In this document: positions 30,995 through 43,424 of the stretch, piece after piece | Numbering within the stretch: position 1 is the first letter of the stretch | How the letters are laid out: each line of letters opens with the position of its first letter | DNA from: Asterias amurensis | Lineage: Eukaryota; Echinodermata; Asteroidea; Forcipulatida; Asteriidae | DNA: 64,000 nt | Direction: 5' to 3' | Assembly: GCF_032118995.1 (NCBI RefSeq) | Contig: NC_092649.1 | Coordinates: forward strand, 26,471,927-26,535,926 | The notes under the pieces: model-generated | What the model saw: only the letters and a program-made list of their open reading frames with translations | What the model was told of the DNA's origin: nothing | Database searches by the model: none | Program-made: the position numbers and the translations under genes

Positions 30995-33900
30995 TCAATA
31001 ACTCAAGAGTTTCAGCACATGTGCGTATTTATCCGGGTGAAGTCTTTCTAACGCTGCCATCGTACTATCAGGAAGCCTCCACGTTGTCTCATTTGTCAGT
31101 GAATTTACAAAGAATAGTCGACCGCTACCGGTATGATCGTCGCTGGATTGTCTGTCAATATGCATCATCCAATCGTCGACCAACACCGACTCGTCCATGT
31201 ACAGTCCGCAGGTGCATTTCTTGTTATTCAAGTCCGATAGCTCGCACAGCTTTTTAAGATCCTCGAGCTTGGAGCGAGTGAGATCCTCCGCCCGGCAGTA
31301 GATGTGGTCGTTGCTGAAGTACACCGGCTCTCTGCCTGGTTCTGGTATGGGAACTGGGTTTCGTGAATCCAAAAAGTCCCTTGGCTGCCTTGGGCTTACT
31401 GATTGCCTGAGGCTTGCTGGATCATACATAAGTGGACGAACTTGATCCAAAGTCTTGGTGAGAGAAAATAGAAGTAGATTTTATTAATGTAAATTACTTT
31501 TATTGTTATTATTACCACTACTTTACTGTACCTCATTGCATAGAATTGTGTGCGTTTACTGTTTCAGAGGCCCAAAGCCTTTTTCAGATTAAAATTTGTT
31601 GGTAAAAAATAACCTCTTTCCCTAAATCTAAATTACTTCAAAGGGCGTAATATCTTATATTTATTGTATTATTTGTAATATTTATTGTTTAATAATAGTT
31701 CTCCAGTGATCTTGACCAAGTAAGTTTTTAAGATCATTAAATTTTGGAGTAATTATAAAAAGTATACATGTATCCCTTTATAACTTTACACTTAGCTATC
31801 GGCGACTGTGCCATGATAAACAAAATGTGTGACCTTCTTATCATTAACGGTACGGTCAAAAAGCACACAATCTTTCGCGATCCAAAATGAAACATAGCCG
31901 GATAACACTATTAACAGCAAAATTATTTTGGGATGAGTCTTAGACAATATACAATCATCAATAACTTCAAAGCCCCATAGAAATTGAACACATTGACGTC
32001 CAATTTCCACTTACGTAGATCTTAGCCGCAAGTTGGATTTGGGGTATTTTCTTTTTGTAGGGACTGAGTGTGCTAACCGATATACACACAGCAATTGGTT
32101 TGGCTCTGTGGCTTCAGTGAACCATTTAGAGTTTTGTATACCATGTTAGGAAAGTTTGAAACAGCCAAAATCAGTTCACACTCGATTTAAGCAGTACAGT
32201 CGCGGACTGATTGACCATGCGCTGGTGTGAATATATAGTGGCATATTGATTTATTTATTTCTAATTTACCTTGGGCTAACCTCTCAGTGAAACACTGTTT
32301 TTTCAGAGGTGCCCAGCAACTACATACACATTAACATTTAAAAACTGTATTAACATAAAAACATATTTATAAAAACATATTGATTAAGGCAGTGATGAGT
32401 GGACACTATTGGTAATTACTCAAAATAATTACTAGCATAAAACCTTTCTTGGTGACGAGTATATGGGGAGAGGTTGTTGGTATAAAACATTGTGAGAAAC
32501 AGCTCCCTCTGAAGTGCCATAGTTTTCAAGACAAAAAGTAATTTGATTTCAAGATCTCAGATTTAGAATTTGAGGTCCCGAAACCAACCATCTAAACGCA
32601 CACAACTTTGTGTGACAAGGGTGTTTTTTTCTTTCATTTTTATCTCGCAAGTTCCATGACCGATTGAGCTCAAATTTTCACAGGTTAGTTATTTTATGCA
32701 TATTTTGAGATACAATAACTGTGGAGGCTAGTCTTTGACAATTACCAATAGTGTCCACTGCCTTTAAGAGCAATATTAAAACAAATACATAGTGATTAAG
32801 AGCAATATTAAAAATAGCAAAACATCCAAATTTAAATAAAGACTACAGATATACGACAACAGCACAAAATCTTTACAAGAATCAAAATATACGATCAAGA
32901 CAAAGGTTAAAAATCTGGTCCAGTCAGGAAAAGCACCACATGCCCCACCTATTCAAAATCCAAATATTTGTGCAGCACTTTAAAACTTGCTACAGTGCAT
33001 GGCAAGTAATTATTTAGTGTAAGGGGGGAGTTGATTAAATGAGATGACCCCGCGAGCAGCAAATTATCGTTTTCCTGAGTTGGTTTTAGGCAGTGGGGGA
33101 ACTAGATTACCTTGTGAGCCCAACCTCATGTCGTATGAGTGGGCAGTGGGGGCATAATTAAAAACATTACAAAGTTGAGGAGGCAGTGTGGAAGTAAGAC
33201 TGTTATCAGTAGCTGACTGTTATATTTACTAAAACGTTTGAATGAAAATTTCTCCTACACACTACATCCAGAGATTATGATCAATCTTAGTGAAAGCGCT
33301 TCCGATCTATTTCTCTAGCTATTCTTACCTGTTTAGGACTCTGGGCCTTTCGGAACGGACTCAGTGGTGGGCTGGCACTTCGTCTTCGAGAGTGTCCGTT
33401 CACCGGATAAATAAGCTTGAGTTGAGATGTGTCCCTGCCTGGTACTTCGTTAATTTTAAAGTAATCTAGCAGGCCCGCCAGGTTGTGGAACCTGAGGTTG
33501 TCGGTCACCTCAATCAGAGACGATGTGCACTTCACTTTAAAGTGATAAATGTGCTTAGGATTGTCGCTGTCAAGTGGGAGATTTAAAAAAAGTTCAACAT
33601 CAATCTGAGATAAAAATCAAGTTTATTATTAACAAAATGTTTTATAAAATTATACGGTTTGAACAAAGAACATTTGCCTGGAGCGGTTAAGCGGGACTTG
33701 AACCAACGACCTCCAGAATATCGTACAGGTGATCTACCAACTGAGCTATCTAGCTGGAGAATGACTTGTGAGCGCTTCAAATTTGTTACCAGCCGCTTTT
33801 GAAGACACAGCGAATATTGCGAGGTTTGAGAGAGTGTCAAATATTTCCATTTGAAAGCACATTATAATAATAATAATAATATCGAAGTCTTATATAGCGC

Positions 33901-36900
33901 ACGTATCTACCAAACAAGGTACTCAAGGCGCTGAGTATATTCAAACTTTCAGAAAGATAGGTTATTGAAGTGATGAATTATGAGACCCAATTATGTAGCA
34001 CCTTATAAGGGTTTACAAGGTGCTACGGCGCATTAAGCAGCCACAGCAAGTAACACCGGGGCGAACCTCTTCTCTTTTCGATAAGCGCACTGGGTTCTTT
34101 TATGTGTTACACAACACATGAGACCAACGGCTTTACGTCCCATCCGAAGGACGAAGCAATGGTTAAGTGTCTTGCTTAAGGACACAAATGTCATGGTTGG
34201 GGATTCGAACCCACACTCTGCTGATCAGAAACACCAGAGTTTGAAGATAGCGCCATCTGCATTTATGTACCTTAAATGTATTTTGTTAATGTTAAGGCAA
34301 GCCCCTACAAGCTACCTGGAATATTTTGGGTCTTGCCGTCACACCCTTTCCCGCTAGTTTATTTTTATTCTGTATTTTATTATGCACTACAATGTAGTCC
34401 TGTATTTGAATAGTATTTAATAGAAACTTACATATTATATGTAAGTGAAACCAGACCAATGGTTCTATCAATATCACAGTCAAACAGTTTTTTTGTTAAC
34501 TAGCTCCCTTCTCCCCAACTATCTTTACATTCAAATCATTCCATATCACACAAGCAAGACTTAAAGGCTCAGTCACACAGGCCCCGATAACGAGAACGAA
34601 AACGAGAACGATAAAAATACACGCTCGCGATTGGTTCAATTACTCCACGCAGAATACGCCCACGCTCATTCAACCAATCGAGGGCATGCATTTTTATCGT
34701 TATCGTTTTCGTTCTCGTTATCGGGGCCTGTGTGACCGGGCCTTAACACTATCATTATTTAAATCATTATTAAAAAAGATTGATAAAGCGCATTTTCAGA
34801 AAGACCCATGGATGCAATTTACACAATAAAATTCAAGCAAAGTCCAAGGAAACATTGAATACAAAAAATTCAAAAAGCAAAACAAAAAGGTAGACAAATG
34901 TGTGTTTGTTTACCAAAACAACATGAATGAATGTCAAGGGCTGTATGCTTCGCGTTTGAAAGGGCAAGGGCACCAAGGCATTTTTTTTCTTGGAATAGGG
35001 CACCCTATGATGAAGTACTGGAGCATTTCAAGGGCACCAAGGCAATGGCATGGGGGCAACGGAGGCAATGGCCTTTGTTGCCTCCGTAAAGTATCAGGCC
35101 TGAGTGTCTATAAAACTTGTGATCTACAATAGCTGTGTGCTACATTGGTTGAATGGGTACATTCTCCTTTATTTTGATGCACAACAACAATACAGGTAGA
35201 ACATTCACAGTGGAAGAAAAGTCCGAATATACATCGTATTGTTCCTAGTTTCCTGTTTTATTTGCAAAAATCGCATGGCCTTTGTTTTGCAATGACACAT
35301 ACATATACAAAACCGCAACTCAAGTTGAACTTTCAGAAAGTGTTTTGGGGAATTCCCACACTGGGTGAATCCCTGTGCGTGACATCCTATTTTCCTGAGA
35401 ACGTGAGGACCGAGTGAGGTCCGAGTGACCTCGATCATTTCCTCTTAGCCTGGGATAACAATCCGGGATAATTGAAGCTTCGAGTTTCACTTTCTGCTTT
35501 AAAACATGGAGTATTTCCTTGTTCTGCTTTATTGTTAAGGCCTATATTTTCCCATCACATATGAAGAAACCAGTGGTGCATTTTCGCGACTGTAACCAAT
35601 AACTGTCTTTGACCAGTGATTTAAAGGCAGTGGACACTATTGGTAATTACTCAGAATGATTATTAACATAAAAACCTTACTTGGTAAAGAGAAATGGGGA
35701 GAAGTTGATAGTATAAAACTATGTGAGAAACGGCTCCCTCTATAAAATGTGATGTAGAAAGAAGCAATTTTTCACGAATTTGATTTCAAGACCTTAAGTT
35801 TAGAATTTGAGGTCTCGAAATCAAGCATCTGAAAGCACACAACTTTGTGTGACAAGGGTGTTTTTTCTTTCACAGTTAACTCGTATTCCCACGACCAATC
35901 GAGCTCAAATCTTTGTTATTTTCTACATATGTTGAGATACCCCAAGTGAGAAGACTGGTCTTCAACAATTACCAATAGTGTCCAGTGTCTTTAAAACCAA
36001 TGGCCAATTCAACCGAATCAGTCGATGGTTACGACCGTGAAAACAAACCCTGGCTAAAATAAGGGAAGGGGCTAGGCATTTATATTTTGTACACAGGCTT
36101 CGAATTACCCAACTTGTTTTTTCTTTTAAACCACTATGAAGTTGGCATAGAGTTATAATAAGAACTAGAGGGGGCACTGGTGATGCTTCTTGCGCAAATG
36201 CGATGGGACCGCAAGGAGACACGCGCTCACCACACTGTATGCGCGTTGAATATGTGGAGTTTGTGTCTATTGAACGCAACCGATGCTGTTTTTTCAACTC
36301 ACAAAATGGCCGCACAAACACATGCTAAGCAATGCCTGTTTTGTTAACTTAGAAAATGGCCGCCTACGCACATGCCGCGTCGCGTATACAGACCAGTGTG
36401 CCCTCTAGTTCTTACATATATAACTCAATACTCTAAGGAAGTTGGGCATTATTGTTAATACTTACACCACAGATATTGTGAGCATCCCCTCCTCCGTGTT
36501 GCTGTCACGAAGTAGAAACGCACCTCTCGTCTCCATGTGCGGCTTCAGCAGCTCCTCAACCTGTCCATGACGATAAAACACAATGCTTTTTTAAATGTCA
36601 GGGCAGAATTTATTATTTTAATTTGATGAGTTTTATTTTACCTGTATTGCTAAAAACAACGACTTGGTGCAAAAGGGAAACACTGAGCAAGCATGCAGGC
36701 CCAATAAATGGAGATCCTTAGTTACACGTTAATATAAACAAAGACAACAGCAATAATGCAAACACAACAGTACAAAACATGGAAGTTTGTACAGTAAAAA
36801 CGGTAAAACTACAATGCTACAAAAAACAAAGTGGATAAGTTGACAAAGAATATGATAAAACAAAACAGGTGCATGAAGCCCACTTCTTTTGGAAGAGCGA

Positions 36901-38490
36901 AAATGCAAGGATGGGCAAGTGTAAGAAAACATGGAAGTAAATGTAAAGTCAAAACAGTTTTACAAAATTACAACAACAAACATAAATTTTATCATGTACA
37001 AAATTTTCCACAAAGGGAAAGTACTAATTATACATTGGACACCACTATTGGTAATTGTCAAAGACCAGTCTTCTCACTTGGTGTATCCCAACATAAGCAT
37101 AAAATAACAAACCTGTGAAAAACTTTAGCTCAATCGGTCATCAAAGTTGCGAGATAATAATGAAAGAAAAAACACCCCTGTCACACGAAGTTGTGTGCTT
37201 TCAGATGCTTGATTTCGAGACCTCAAATTCTAAATCTAAAATGTCTCGAAATCAAATTCGTGGAAAATTACTTCTTTCTCGAAAACTACTCCACTTCAGA
37301 AAGAGCCGTTTCTCACGATGTTTTATACTATCAACCTCTCCCCGTTACTCGTTACCAAGTAAGGTTTTATGCCAATATAATTATTTTCAGTAATTACCAT
37401 TACCAATAGTGTTCACTGCCTTTAAAGGCAGTGGACACTATTGGTAATTACTCAAAATAATTATTAGCATAAAACCTTTCTTGGTGACAAGTAATGGGGA
37501 GAGGTTGGTGGTATAAAACATTGTGAGAAACAGCTCCCTTTGAAGTGCCATAGTTTTGGAGAAAGAAGTAATTTTCCACGAATTTGATTTCGGGACCTCA
37601 AGTTTTGAACTTGAGGTCTCGAAATCAACCATCTAAACGCACACAACTTCGTGTGACAAGGGTGTTTTCTTCTTTCATTATTATCTCGCAACTTTGATGA
37701 CCGATTGAGCTCAAATTTTCACCGGTTTGTTATTTTATGCATATGTTGAGATACACCAACTGTGAAGGCTAGTCTTTGACAATTACCAATAGTGTCCACT
37801 GCCTTTAAAGCAAGGTTTTTAAAGCAATTTCGGCAGCCTTACTTCTTGTTCTATCAGGGGCTGGGTGAATCAGCTAAGTGACAGATGATACTTGTTCTTC
37901 TAATGAAGAGCAAAGTGGGTAAGTTGATGGATACTTACTTGCATATCACAAATTAGTAAAAAAAAATGCGAAAAAACAAAACAGGTAAAGTCCACTAATT
38001 TTTGGGAAATACGAGTGAAAATGCAAGGATGGGTAAGTATGCAAACCACATGTCCCACTTTCAGGGGACATGTGGACAAATTCCTAAAGAATGTCGGGGG
38101 GCTCTACATGTATTTAAAGCTTATCTAAGCTGTCTGTGAATCCACCGTCTCCTCCCCTGTCGTGTGATGGCGTCGGTGGATTCTAGTAAGTTCAAGTAAG
38201 AACCCCCCAAAAAGTTTCTTTTTAGCCTTGTAGGCCTACTGAACACTGACAATCATCCTACATGTAGTTCGGATTCTAGAGAAGAGACCTCAAACATTCC
38301 TTACCTGATTATTAGGGATTTTCCCAAAGTAAAACTCATAGTTGCGAGCCTCGTCCAATTTGCCCCTTCCTCTCCCGCTGGCGCCTCCAAGCATTCGATT
38401 TGCTACCACCGGACTTCTGACTGGCACTATGGGAGGCATGCTGACACTGTTGTTACTCTCTCTCAAAACAAGATCGCTTGGTCTGGCCAT
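30995..38490 (-). CDS. SH2-domain protein with C-terminal WW-like domain, 325 aa
   Basis: Four coding exons: 38305-38490, 36466-36560, 33329-33566 and 30995-31453, total 978 nt. The SH2 domain spans about residues 53-165. It begins YFGKIP, has the FLLRDS signature at 77-82 with the phosphotyrosine-binding Arg at 80, then YHFKVKC and LAGLLDYFK. The GKIP start recalls the GRB2 SH2. A Pro/Ser/Arg linker follows (SRRRSASPPLSP). Near the C-terminus two Trp (268 and 298) frame GRLFFVNSLTNETTW-RLP, a WW-like motif with 29 residues between the Trp instead of the usual 20-23. No kinase, SH3 or membrane segment. Likely a cytoplasmic adaptor bridging phosphotyrosine and proline-rich partners (inference). 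I do not recognise a named orthologue. Exon B uses the GTAAGT donor at 36460-36465, which makes phase 2 and fits the next exon. Confidence 0.85.
32388..32763. mobile_element. TTAA MITE (family A) in SH2-gene intron 3
   Basis: Flanked by TTAA at 32384-32387 and 32764-32767. The left TIR has a short insertion (GGCAGTGATGAGTGGACAC). The rest of that intron (31454-33328) is AT-rich with no further feature recognised. Confidence 0.88.
33680..33757 (-). other. tRNA-like sequence, decayed
   Basis: On the minus strand it reads GCTAGATAGCTCAGTTGG (A-box like) and GGTCGTTGGTTCAAGTCCC (B-box like). It matches the better preserved tRNA-like unit at 62681-62752. Mismatches in the acceptor stem argue for a tRNA-derived repeat or pseudogene. 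Confidence 0.55.
33865..34255 (-). mobile_element. tRNA-derived SINE, nearly full length
   Basis: On the minus strand: decayed tRNA head with GGGTTCGAATCCCC, GTCCTTAAGCAAGACAC, ACGTAAAGCCGTTGG, ACCCAGTGCGC, GGTTCGCCC, AGCACCTTGTAAACCC, GTGCGCTATATAAGAC and an ATT tail. It is the most informative copy of the family and lies in SH2-gene intron 2. Confidence 0.82.
34565..34742. mobile_element. TTAA MITE (family C), 178 bp
   Basis: Flanked by TTAA at 34561-34564 and 34743-34746. TIRs AGGCTCAGTCACACAGGCC and GGCCTGTGTGACCGGGCC. The interior is a palindrome around CGATTGGTTCAATTAC and CATTCAACCAATCG. Related copy at 46598-46769. In SH2-gene intron 2. Confidence 0.88.
35625..35990. mobile_element. 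TTAA MITE (family A)
   Basis: Flanked by TTAA at 35621-35624 and 35991-35994. TIRs AGGCAGTGGACACTATTGG and CCAATAGTGTCCAGTGTCT. In SH2-gene intron 2. Confidence 0.92.
36161..36412. mobile_element. MITE with TAAGAACTAGAGGG ends, second copy
   Basis: Closely similar to 27636-27930, including the flanking CCAACTTGTTTTTTC and GAAGTTGGGCATTA, so the real element may extend outward to about 36110-36450. It lacks the 36 extra bases found in the other copy. Located 50 bp from SH2-gene exon 2. Confidence 0.82.
37034..37804. mobile_element. Two TTAA MITEs head-to-head sharing one TTAA
   Basis: The first copy (37034-37421, reverse) and the second (37426-37804, forward) meet at ...CACTGCC-TTTAAA-GGCAGTGG.... 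The only TTAA between them is 37422-37425; another TTAA follows at 37805-37808. The pair forms an inverted dimer of about 770 bp in SH2-gene intron 1. Confidence 0.9.
38063..38205 (+). mobile_element. LINE 3' end fragment
   Basis: Matches the end of the LINE piece at 39654-40050, from GGACATGTGGACAAATTCC through GATGGCGTCGGTGGATTC, and ends in TAAGTTCAAGTAAG. Strongly 5'-truncated. Confidence 0.8.
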
Positions 38491-41385
38491 ACTCAGTCAC
38501 GCTCCTTTTTTATGTAATCAGTAAAAACTGAGGTATTTTTATCACACATATGTCATCGACTCCCTTTTTCCTGTTTTGATACCAGTGGACATCAAATCCT
38601 GTGGCAATTGTTCATAGTTCGTCCGAAAGCTTCAAGGGCTCCTTTGTCTATTTGTTGTCAGTGAATTTTTGTGTTTTTCAAAGGATATCCTCAAACAGCA
38701 ATGACGTACAGAGGCAGATGAGCCTAGACAAATAGACTTGGTGTACAGTTGTTTTTCTCATGAAGTGTTTTCGCTCAGTCTCTCTCTGGAAATAAACAAT
38801 TGTATTATTGCAGGAAATTGGCCTGATTTAGAGTTTAAGTACACTTCAATTCAATGAAGAAGGAAGAGACTGCACGCAGATGATCATCCGGAAAGAGATG
38901 CGGTGGGGGGGGGGGGGGAGATGGTTTGGAGCCTCGATCAGTGAAAGGCATCCAATCAACTCTCAATAATAACAATAATAATAATATAATAATATAATAA
39001 TAAAAAAATTATTATCATTATTTTAATATTATAATCAAAATATATTTATATATATAAAGCGCCAAATTGCCGAATACAGAGTAACAGGTCAATTACCAAA
39101 TTACAACATTACAATACATATCTCAATAGGGGTTTCCGAAGAAAACAATACTAAAAAGGCAAACACACAAACATGTTCAAAAAGAAATCTGGATCAGCCA
39201 GTGAAAAACTCAATACAATTCTACAATACCAGAGATTCCCCTTAACAGAGGTCCCCCTTGCGAAATGCCAGTTCAAACTCCCAACGACCACTCAGAATTC
39301 TGTCCAACTACTCCGGCTGGCTACAAGTACTTGATCGCTTGCCACTGCCACACAAAAAAAATCACTTGTTGTTCATTGTACTTAGAAAAGAAACTCCAAT
39401 TAAAGACAATTTGAAAAAAATTGATGAATCAGTGAAATGACAAGCCAACTTGCACTGCTGGCTAGTCACTGAAAAGGTTTTGGTTTGTAAAAGGACAAAA
39501 CCTGCAAGACTAATAATATTCAATTGACGACCCAACAACTTTTAGGTAGGACTGTACATACATTACTCTATAGCTGTACTTGCCATACATGCTAAGCTAG
39601 GCCTAATATAGCCTACTCTTTGACATCCAGTCAAAGACTTGGAGATAATATAATTGACCACCCTGGAGTGCAGGAGGCTGCGAGGAGATCTTATCGAGAC
39701 CTTTAAGATACTCAGGGGCCTTGAGGGCTTGAACCCTGAACACTTCTTTGATTTGTCAACCGTGCAGCACAGGGGTCATCAACTTAAACTGTACAAATCA
39801 AGATCCAACCTTAACCTCAGGAAGTTCTGGTTTAGCCAGAGAGTGGTCAACTACTGGAACATTCTCCCTCGAAAGGCAATTGAAGCTTCAAGTGTGAACA
39901 TTTTCATGGGACATGTGGATAAATTCCTAAAGAACGTCGGGGGGGCTCTACATAAGCTTATCTAAGCTGTCTGCCCCAGTAACCAGAACCACCGTCTCCT
40001 CCCCAGTTGTGTGATGGCGTCGGTGGATTCAAGTAAGTTCAAGTAAGTTTTAATAAAGGTCTTATTGTGAATGTGAACAAAAATCACATTCAGAAGCCCA
40101 ACTGTGTGTTTAAAAAGCCTTCCAAATCCAAAGCGTTTTCATGCAGTATAATTTCTGAAGATTCTGAAGAACTGTACGTGTACAGATAAAGACATTTCTG
40201 GGGATACTGATCAGCAAAAAGATAACCGTCTTTGAAATTCACAATCAAGGAGGGCATTTCCCTGCCTGGTCCGCATCGGACGCCTCAATTAACCCCTTGA
40301 CCTTGAGTTTCAGACTTTCTCATTCTGGTATTCTTGTAATTCTCATGGCCTTTCTCGAATGTTCCACAAGAACTGGTATAACCTTGCCAGTGCCACGCCT
40401 CCCCATTTGTCGTTGTGTCCCCTCCCCCCACTCCTCACCCCCCCCCCCAAAAAAAAAGGAGAAAAAAAGAGGGGACTGGAGAAAAAGATGATAATTTGCA
40501 GGCACGCTCTTCTTCTTTTTTGTAATTGATGGTCCAAAATATCATATTCGTGGTGACCATGTGTATTTGTTTAACAATTAAAAAAATTCAATTTTAATAA
40601 TCAATTAATCATCATTTTTAAAAACATATAAATCTAACTTACAATTAATGGAATTAATACTTCTTTGTTGAACTGACTCAGTCACTCATGAGTCATGAGT
40701 CATGTGAGTTGATCATCATGGAAGAAGAAAACACTCAACAAAACATTCCCCACAACTGGACAGCAGCAGAACATTATTGTCGATAATTACCATGCAATGT
40801 ATCTGATAAACCTGATATCCTTTTAATTCAGTTCCGTCTCACGCTACACCACATGCAGCGGATAGAAATCACTGCAATTTGCCTGCAAAATCAGGCGAGT
40901 TAGTTTCGCAGGAACTTGAAAAAGTTATTTCCTGGTTTCATGACAGAGCGCCCTCTGTTGATTTTGAACTCGCTGACGATCATTAATTTCGGTCAAAAAC
41001 TGCACATAAATTATAGGACTTATAAAGGGCACAGATCGTTATCTTGATTTTAACATACCTAAAACATACATACCTAGACTTTGTATACTGGTAATAATTT
41101 GTCTGCTTAGTAGGAGGAAGCTGTGTGCAGACGAAAAAAAAATTAATGGTTAGCTTACAATAGCGCCCTCTGTAGGTAGGTGGACGAGTACGACCTTTGC
41201 AAACTGCCTGTTAGAAGTAAACCCACCCACACGACGACGCTAATAATTCAACTTCATAAAGCAGAAAGTCCAGGGGATAATTTTAAACAATAAATATTTG
41301 TTTTTAAAGAGTATTTAAAAGAGGAGAAATGTTTTATTAACTGTTACATTGTTTAAGTACTTACAAAATCACGATCTTTCAACAA
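38491..41385. other. Interval upstream of the SH2 gene
   Basis: Besides the LINE fragment, holds a poly-G run (38904-38918), a TAATAA microsatellite (38967-39010), a SINE-like tail near 39050, and AT-rich DNA with a C-run near 40438. The SH2-gene promoter must lie just right of 38490, but no convincing element was found. Confidence 0.5.
39651..40062 (+). mobile_element. LINE 3' fragment (C-terminal part of the RT ORF)
   Basis: An open frame of 103 codons (39654-39965) encodes the conserved C-terminal segment found after the RT of CR1/Jockey-type LINEs: RRLRGDLIETFKILRG, RGHQLKLYKSR, FSQRVVNYWNILP, ASSVNIF. The 3' end carries GTTCAAGTAAG repeats (microsatellite-type LINE tail). The rest of the LINE is missing, as expected for 5' truncation. 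Confidence 0.85.
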
Positions 41386-41457
41386 TCCTCGGTAGTATAG
41401 TGGTAAGTATCTCTGACTGTCACTCAGGAGACCGGGGTTCGATTCCCCGCCGGGGAG
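41386..41457 (+). tRNA. tRNA-Asp (anticodon GUC)
   Basis: 72-nt cloverleaf. The acceptor stem TCCTCGG pairs with CCGGGGA (one T-G pair), the A-box region is TAGTATAGTGG, the anticodon arm shows CTGTCAC with GTC, and the T arm is CGGGG-TTCGATT-CCCCG. A T-run follows at 41465. It is intronless with all key conserved bases, so likely a functional Pol III gene. Confidence 0.95.
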
Positions 41458-41576
41458 GATTGCATTTTTTCCTTCAAATTTTTTGTTGAAATTGTATTTG
41501 CTTCATTAGACAGAAAAACAGGTTCTAGTTATAGTACACATAAATATGAGTGTGAGCTTTTTTTTTTTATCTTGAC

Positions 41577-41746
41577 AAATATTCATTTTGATTTTTACCC
41601 ATACACAGATGTGTGTTCGCACTGTATACTCGGTACTTTCCTGAGTCCTGTGAACAAATATCACAGGCATGTTACTCGAGTGGGATTCGACCCACGACCC
41701 TTGCAATTCTAGAGCAGTGTCTTACCAACTAGACTACCGAGGTTGC
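41577..41746 (-). mobile_element. tRNA-derived SINE with GGGTCGAATCCCAC head
   Basis: The minus strand starts CAACCTCGGTAGTCTAGTTGG (A-box), then GTGGGTCGAATCCCAC (B-box), then GAGTAACATGCCTGTGATA and ends GGGTAAAAATCAAAATG. A tail fragment of the same family lies at 28757-28852. It sits 120 bp from the tRNA-Asp gene. Confidence 0.78.
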
Positions 41747-42866
41747 CCGGTAGCTGGAGGCAGTTTGAATCCTTTGTTTTGGCAGCGGGTACCGCAACGA
41801 TATAAGAGATGTTAAATTTGCAAATTTAACATCTCTCATATCTTGTAGAAGTTAAGCTGAAAAAATGCCTGTTTCACTGCTTTGTGTTGCTCAGCAGGTA
41901 AACACAGTCTCTACATAAACAGCTTCATGAAACCGCCCACAATAATTACAAAGATGTAATGGCTCTATAAGCTTCACTAGTGTGAAATGAATTTTTAACA
42001 CTCTTAAGCTTTTCAAAAAAATCTTGTCACACAGGCAAGGCTATCACACAGGCAAGGCTATAAACTCAATAAATAAGCTACTTTGAGGTTAGGTGGAAAC
42101 AACCATAAATCAAGACAACTATGGAACTACATTATTAGGTTTGTGTACATTCGTCAGCATCTACCCAAACCAAACAGTGAACTTCAAAAGTGTCCACACC
42201 ATATTTCAAAAAGACCAATATAAAAACTTCTGCCCAAGTAAAATTTCAGAGAAAAATATCTGAAGAAAAAGACACATAAGTTGTTTGCAGGTATATTAAC
42301 ACAGTGTTTATTCATTCAACATTGCTTTAAATTAAAAATAATCCAACATTTAGCAGTATCAGGTAAAACTTTATCATTCACATGGCTGATATATTTTGGG
42401 TCATCTTTTGCAAATCTCATAAAAGTGAGGACAGAAGAATTTTATTCTCAAATTTTCCAAGATTTTCAAATTCTTTTTTTTTTCGGTTATGAAGATGTGT
42501 TATCACAGTGCGACTATTTCTTCAGTTCTTGTGTACAAGTGTGATAAATACTAATTTTTCATTTCAAAATAATGCACCAGCCTTTTGTTTTTGTTCACAC
42601 CTTTTTGTTGGGTATATTACTTTGAAAAGAGGGAAACGAAAACTACTTATTCTTTCAAGTAAGAAATTACTTTCAAGTAATCTTTGGGGAAGATAAGAAA
42701 GATTTTGATCGTGAATTCAATCCAAAAGGTGTCTTTAATATTTAAATATAAACCATTCTTCAAACCAATGACACTAATCATTTAAGTTACTCAAAGTCCA
42801 ACAAACAAAACAATGTGGCAATGCCTAGAAACAAATCTCATAATTACTTCAATTTCTTTGTACAAC
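41747..42866. other. AT-rich intergenic DNA
   Basis: No gene found. A small inverted repeat (TGTTAAATTTGCAAATTTAACA at about 41810-41831) and a tandem duplication of CACACAGGCAAGGCTAT near 42030-42061 are the only visible structure. Confidence 0.5.
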
Positions 42867-43148
42867 CTAAGGGATAGACTTGTGGACAAGTCGTTAATGG
42901 TTTGTCGCGAAGAGAAAGTCATGGAGTGGTGGTGGCGTAATGAGTCAGATCTCCGCGATCAATTACTGCTGTTGCGTAAAGCTGCTTGCTGGCGATTACT
43001 CTCCCAATAAACGAGACTGCGCAGTGCGAGAGCGGTAGTCTTGCGGGGGCCAGCAGGCTTGCGAGAATATCGCCAGTGTCGCGGAGAGACTCAGTATGCT
43101 ATCACCGAGACAGACATTTAACGGCTTGTCCACAAGTCTACCTAAGGA
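42866..43148. mobile_element. TIR element with TAGACTTGTGGACAAG ends
   Basis: Left end ATAGACTTGTGGACAAGTCG and right end GGCTTGTCCACAAGTCTAC are inverted, about 280 bp apart. The interior is GC-rich compared with its surroundings (GGAGTGGTGGTGGCG, GCGAGAGCGG). It lies just downstream of NDUFA5. Confidence 0.8.
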
Positions 43149-43424
43149 ATGGTGACTAGTGACACACTTGTATTAATAGAAACAAGAAACCTCTATCAGA
43201 ACAAAAGAATCACAATCTCAAGTTTGCCGCATTAAATCCAAACACCTACACTTGATTATTGTTCACAAGCACTCTTCAAAGCATGCATCATTTGTAGGAA
43301 TTCCTGCTTTTAACTGAGAAAATGATATTGCATTCATGTAAAATATTGACCTGGCACTAGAAAGAGGGCTTTCTGTAAGTCAACAAATGATGTCACACGT
43401 CATGTGATCTATGGTGGGCAAGAC

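Noticed and set aside
39654-39965. Possible host gene of 103 aa
   Set aside because: The sequence is the C-terminal segment typical of LINE reverse-transcriptase ORFs and has the LINE 3' tail.
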